Part shown: positions 60,947-64,000 of the stretch, one piece after another
How the letters are laid out: the number at the start of each line of letters is the position of its first letter
Position numbering within the stretch: the stretch's first letter is position 1
Assembly: GCA_903922735.1 (NCBI GenBank)
Contig: CAIXUZ010000036.1
Coordinates: forward strand, 1 to 64,000
Direction of reading: 5' to 3'
DNA: 64,000 nucleotides
DNA from: an uncultured Verrucomicrobia subdivision 3 bacterium
Lineage (GTDB): Bacteria; Verrucomicrobiota; Verrucomicrobiia; Limisphaerales; UBA11358
The notes under the pieces: model-generated
The model's input: the letters and a program-made list of their open reading frames with translations, nothing else
What the model was told of the DNA's origin: nothing
The model's database searches: none
Position numbers and translations under genes: made by a program

Positions 60947-62236
60947 TTACTTCACGCCGGCAAGGTAGCCGAAGCGGGCTTTGAATTGTTCCGGCGTCAG
61001 CTTGACGACAGTGGCGAGTTTGGCGAGCTGCTTGGCGTCCTCAAAGTCCTCGCGTTCGAGCCGGATCATGTAAGCCTGCGCGCATTCAAAGGCTTCGCCG
61101 TCCACATTCACCTTGCGGTTCTGCATGCGGCCAGTCTTGGGGTCCAGCATGTCGTCGAAGGGCAGCGGGTTCATCTTGCCATCCACAAAGCTGATGATGG
61201 CACCATATTTTTCCGCCTCAGTCGAGCGAAGGAATTTTACCGCCGCATAGCCGAGGTCGCGGGTGTATTCGGCGTCAAACGGAATGGGGTCGGCGCAGCG
61301 GAGTTCATAGCCCAGATCCTTGTCAATGAAAGCCATATTGATGCCGAGCTTTTCCAGCCGCTGGGTCAAGAGCTCTTTCATCAGCCGGCCGAACTCGATT
61401 TCGCCCAGGCGCAGATGGCCGTGGTCATCGCGGATGATTTTGCCAAAATGCTGGAGCTGGCCTTCCGGCAGCGCGGCGAGCAGGCCTTTTTCGCCGATGC
61501 CTTCAATCAAGCCTTCCGCGAGCACCACCAGACCGTATTTGGAACCTTCGGCTTTGCGCTTGATGATGGACCCGATGATGATGTCGCAGATTTCATCCAC
61601 CGTGACCGGGCGGCCGCGGAATTCCTCCAGAATGACGGCGAGCGTGGCGGCGCTCGCCTTGGCGATGCCCAGCGCGAGATGGCCCGCCGCGCGGCCCATG
61701 CTGACAATGAGATACCAGCGGGACGTGGTGCGCGCGTCTTCCATCAAGTTGCGGACCAGTTGCACGCCGTAGTGGCGGGCGGTTTCATAGCCAAACGTCG
61801 GCGCGGTGCCGGGCAGCGGCAAATCGTTGTCAATCGTCTTGGGCACGTGCGCGACCTTGATTTTTCCCTGGCTGTATTTGGCCACGTAGCTGGCGGAAAA
61901 CGCCGTGTCATCACCGCCAATGCTTACCAGCGCGGTGATGCCGAGCTTTTCGAACACGGTGAAGATGTTGTTCATCTGCTCCGTCGACTTGGTCGGGTTC
62001 GTACGCGCGGTGCCGAGGATCGAGCCGCCTTTGAGGTGGATGTCCTTCACGTCGCGGATGGACAGAGGCTTGATCTGCGTGGTGTCGCCTTGCGCGATGT
62101 ATTTGAAGCCATCGCGAAAGCCGATGACTTCGTAGCCTTGATTGATGCCCTCGATGGTGGCCGCCGAGATGACGCCGTTCAGTCCGGGTGCCGGACCACC
62201 GCCGACCAAAATTCCAAGTCTGCCTTTAACGCTCAT
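60947..62236 (-). CDS. 6-Phosphofructokinase, pyrophosphate-dependent type
   Basis: A 429-residue phosphofructokinase. LGILVGGGPAPGLNG (8-21) starts the fold. The motif GGDD (107-110) has Asp where ATP enzymes have Gly, and PKTIDND (132-138) has Lys where ATP enzymes have Gly; together they mark pyrophosphate as the phosphoryl donor. The enzyme would work in both glycolysis and gluconeogenesis. MSVKGRLGIL at 62236 is the natural start. A long frame on the opposite strand is its shadow. gmhB diverges 105 bp away. Confidence 0.92.
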   Translation of the reverse strand: MSVKGRLGILVGGGPAPGLNGVISAATIEGINQGYEVIGFRDGFKYIAQGDTTQIKPLSIRDVKDIHLKGGSILGTARTNPTKSTEQMNNIFTVFEKLGITALVSIGGDDTAFSASYVAKYSQGKIKVAHVPKTIDNDLPLPGTAPTFGYETARHYGVQLVRNLMEDARTTSRWYLIVSMGRAAGHLALGIAKASAATLAVILEEFRGRPVTVDEICDIIIGSIIKRKAEGSKYGLVVLAEGLIEGIGEKGLLAALPEGQLQHFGKIIRDDHGHLRLGEIEFGRLMKELLTQRLEKLGINMAFIDKDLGYELRCADPIPFDAEYTRDLGYAAVKFLRSTEAEKYGAIISFVDGKMNPLPFDDMLDPKTGRMQNRKVNVDGEAFECAQAYMIRLEREDFEDAKQLAKLATVVKLTPEQFKARFGYLAGVK

Positions 62237-62341
62237 ATTTTGAATATTAAGTTGATGACCGTGAGATGGGCGCATAGTGCCCGCATTGGGGAAAAATTCA
62301 ATTCCATTCTTGCCGCAAACCCCTCACAATTTGTCCGCATC

Positions 62342-62887
62342 ATGAACCGCGCTGTATTTCTCGACCGCGATGGCACGCTCATCGTCGAAAAAAACTACCT
62401 GCACCGACCCGAGGAGGTGGAGATTTTTCCCGGCGCCGGTCCGGCGTTAAAAAGGCTGGTGAACGCGGGTTTCAAGCTCATCATCGTCACGAACCAGTCC
62501 GGCATCGGGCGCGGCTACTACACTCTGGCCGATGCGGAGCGCGTGAACAACCGCGTCTGCGCCGACCTCGCCCGCGACGGTGTGCGTTTTGAAAAAACCT
62601 ATATCGCCCCCGAGGCCCCCGACCAGCCCAGCCGCGGACGCAAGCCGTCACCGCAGTTTTTATTCGATGCGCGGGACGAGTTTGATTTGAATCTCGCGGG
62701 AAGCTTCATGGTCGGCGACAAGTTAATTGACCTCGAATGCGGCTGGAATGCCGGTGTCAAAAAAAGCATACTCGTCCGCACGGGCTACGGAGCGGAGGAA
62801 GAAAAATTGTCGCCGACTGCGATTACCAGCGCGGTGGCGGTCAATAATTTGGCAGAAATGGCAGAGTGGGTTTTAAACTGCCAATAA
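62342..62887 (+). CDS. gmhB: D-glycero-beta-D-manno-heptose-1,7-bisphosphate 7-phosphatase-like HAD hydrolase
   Basis: A 181-residue HAD phosphatase. Motif I is FLDRDGTLI (6-14, nucleophile Asp), motif II is the Thr in IIVTNQSGIGRG, and motif III/IV is represented by RKPSPQF and MVGDKLIDLECGWNAG. The family removes a phosphate during ADP-heptose synthesis for lipopolysaccharide; histidinol-phosphatase relatives look similar. The four Cys that usually bind zinc in GmhB are not all present, so the substrate is less certain. glmS follows 85 bp later. Confidence 0.82.
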   Translation: MNRAVFLDRDGTLIVEKNYLHRPEEVEIFPGAGPALKRLVNAGFKLIIVTNQSGIGRGYYTLADAERVNNRVCADLARDGVRFEKTYIAPEAPDQPSRGRKPSPQFLFDARDEFDLNLAGSFMVGDKLIDLECGWNAGVKKSILVRTGYGAEEEKLSPTAITSAVAVNNLAEMAEWVLNCQ

Positions 62888-62972
62888 TTCCGCAGATTGC
62901 GCCGGTTTTCGCAGACATTTTCTGCGCCCTTAAAATCTGCGTTCATCTGCGAAATCTACGGTTAAACGTTTT

Positions 62973-64000
62973 ATGTGTGGAATCATCGGATATGTCGGAA
63001 AAAAAGCGGCCTCGCCCATCCTGCTGGAAGGACTGCGGCGGCTGGAATATCGCGGCTACGACAGCGCGGGCGTAGCAGTTTTGGACAAAGCAAATCTGGC
63101 CGTCCGAAAAAAACTCGGCAAAATTGACGAAGGTATTGCCCGTCTGCTTAAAGCCGATCCCGTCGCCGGCAATCTCGGCATTGCCCACACACGCTGGGCT
63201 ACGCACGGCGCTCCGTCGGACAAAAATTCCCATCCGCACCTTGACGCTTCCGGCAAGATTGCCGTCGTCCACAACGGAGTCATCGAAAACTACGACTTGC
63301 TCAAGCAGAAGTTGATTCAAGCTGGTCACAAGTTCAAATCGGACACGGACACGGAAATCCTCGCGCACCTCATCGGCGACTATTACGAGAAGCGACTTGC
63401 TAAAAGCTGGTGGGACGAGCGTCCTCGCGAGCCGAAAGCAACGAATGGCAGCGGCTCGCCGGGGGCCTCGCCCCACCAGCCGCCAAAGGGCGACACGCTC
63501 ACCCAAGCCGTCTGCGACGCGCTCCGCGAAGTCATCGGCACCTACGGACTCGCGGTCATCTGCGCGGATTTTCCACACACGATTGTGGGTGCGCGCCGCG
63601 GTTCGCCGCTCACCATTGGGATCGGCAAAGATGAGAATTTTTTGACCAGCGATGCCAACGCCATCGTCGCCCACACCAAAAAAGTCGTTTATCTGAACGA
63701 TTACGACGTGGCGACCGTCACCCCGGAAGGTTTCGAGGTTTTTAATCTCGGCGCGGACACAGCCAATGTCCAGATTAGCAATTTGGAATTTTCTCAGGAG
63801 GACGCGGCCCGCGGCAAACACGCGCACTTCATGCTCAAGGAAATTTACGAGCAGCCACAAACAGTGCTGAACGCGCTGCGCGGGCGGCTGGATTTTGAGG
63901 GTGCGACGGCCAAGTTCGGCGGCTTGAACATGACGGCCGCCGAACTGCGCGGCATCGACCGCATCGTCATTGCCGCCAGCGGCACGAGCTGGCATGCAGC
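62973..64000 (+). CDS. glmS: Glucosamine-fructose-6-phosphate aminotransferase (partial, runs off the window)
   Basis: The first 342 residues of GlmS, which makes glucosamine-6-phosphate from fructose-6-phosphate and glutamine. Cys2 in MCGIIGYVG is the glutaminase nucleophile, with RGYDSAGVAV, HTRWATHGAPSDKNSHPH and NGVIENYDLLK following. The SIS domain begins near the end (MLKEIYEQP, ASGTSWHA). Residues about 145-169 are encoded by a 75-bp imperfect palindrome and lie between HLIGDYYEKRLAK and the next family block, LTQAVCDALREV, so the glutaminase domain has an extra loop. The reading frame is intact. Confidence 0.95.
   Translation, partial: MCGIIGYVGKKAASPILLEGLRRLEYRGYDSAGVAVLDKANLAVRKKLGKIDEGIARLLKADPVAGNLGIAHTRWATHGAPSDKNSHPHLDASGKIAVVHNGVIENYDLLKQKLIQAGHKFKSDTDTEILAHLIGDYYEKRLAKSWWDERPREPKATNGSGSPGASPHQPPKGDTLTQAVCDALREVIGTYGLAVICADFPHTIVGARRGSPLTIGIGKDENFLTSDANAIVAHTKKVVYLNDYDVATVTPEGFEVFNLGADTANVQISNLEFSQEDAARGKHAHFMLKEIYEQPQTVLNALRGRLDFEGATAKFGGLNMTAAELRGIDRIVIAASGTSWHA
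63406..63480. repeat. 75-bp in-frame palindromic repeat inserted in glmS
   Basis: Arm 63406-63434 and arm 63452-63480 (29 bp each) are inverted copies with 23 of 29 positions matching, around a 17-bp centre. The total, 75 bp, is a multiple of 3. The left arm recurs at 50185-50210, so this is a dispersed element. It resembles the protein-coding palindromic elements known from Rickettsia in behaviour, not in sequence. Confidence 0.85.

Noticed and set aside
60896..62887. A 663-codon plus-strand frame
   Set aside because: Its first 480 codons are the reverse strand of the phosphofructokinase gene; only the end from 62342 (gmhB) is real.
62888..62972. glmS ribozyme
   Set aside because: The 85-bp leader is too short and shows none of the ribozyme core; it contains a repeat of ATCTGCGTTCATCTGCG type.

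Overview
This window reads as a stretch of a Verrucomicrobiota chromosome, probably close to the Pedosphaera/Limisphaerales group. The signs are a PEP-CTERM secreted protein, a prepilin-like protein with the [20 protein letters not shown] start and a C-terminal ADGH motif, the futalosine-pathway gene mqnD, a pyrophosphate-type phosphofructokinase, two GH29 fucosidases, several secreted Gfo/Idh/MocA oxidoreductases and two DUF5009 acyltransferases. The assignment comes from gene content and family resemblance only; no search was run.

Layout. 1-1509: one helix-turn-helix/coiled-coil protein of a type common in genomic islands. 1510-10014: an AT-rich integrative element in the 3' end of a tRNA-Gly(CCC) gene, bracketed by 30-bp direct repeats. 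It carries a tyrosine integrase whose N-terminus lies in another frame, a small excisionase-like protein, a possible origin, a protein with family-A-polymerase-like motifs, several unknown small genes, an SPFH-GYF_2 protein and a resolvase fragment. 10116-16978: glnD, two ECF sigma factor genes, a putative membrane partner and a secreted VWA protein. 17127-38996: a carbohydrate-use region with GH10-like, GH51 and GH29 enzymes, three Gfo/Idh/MocA proteins, two DUF5009 proteins, an AraC regulator, and a five-gene operon (aminotransferase, MFS transporter, M20 hydrolase, oxidoreductase, DUF5009). 39102-64000: mostly housekeeping genes (rpoZ, smpB, rpmB, argG, fabD, mqnD, panC, nadB, thiE, pfk, gmhB, glmS) interrupted by small cargo genes and repeats.

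Three themes stand out. (1) A 41-nt element with GCACA half-sites 21 bp apart lies exactly 19 nt before a TATGGT/TATCAT hexamer at three promoters of the carbohydrate region. It looks like an AraC-type operator, and an AraC gene lies beside them. (2) Cargo sits between duplicated 3' ends of resident genes at three places: tRNA-Gly (with an integrase), a DUF1015 gene and argG (neither with a visible recombinase). (3) Repeats invade coding sequence: heptanucleotide arrays in panC and nadB (a degenerate one in thiE) and a 75-bp in-frame imperfect palindrome in glmS, one arm of which recurs at the end of a broken gene near fabD.
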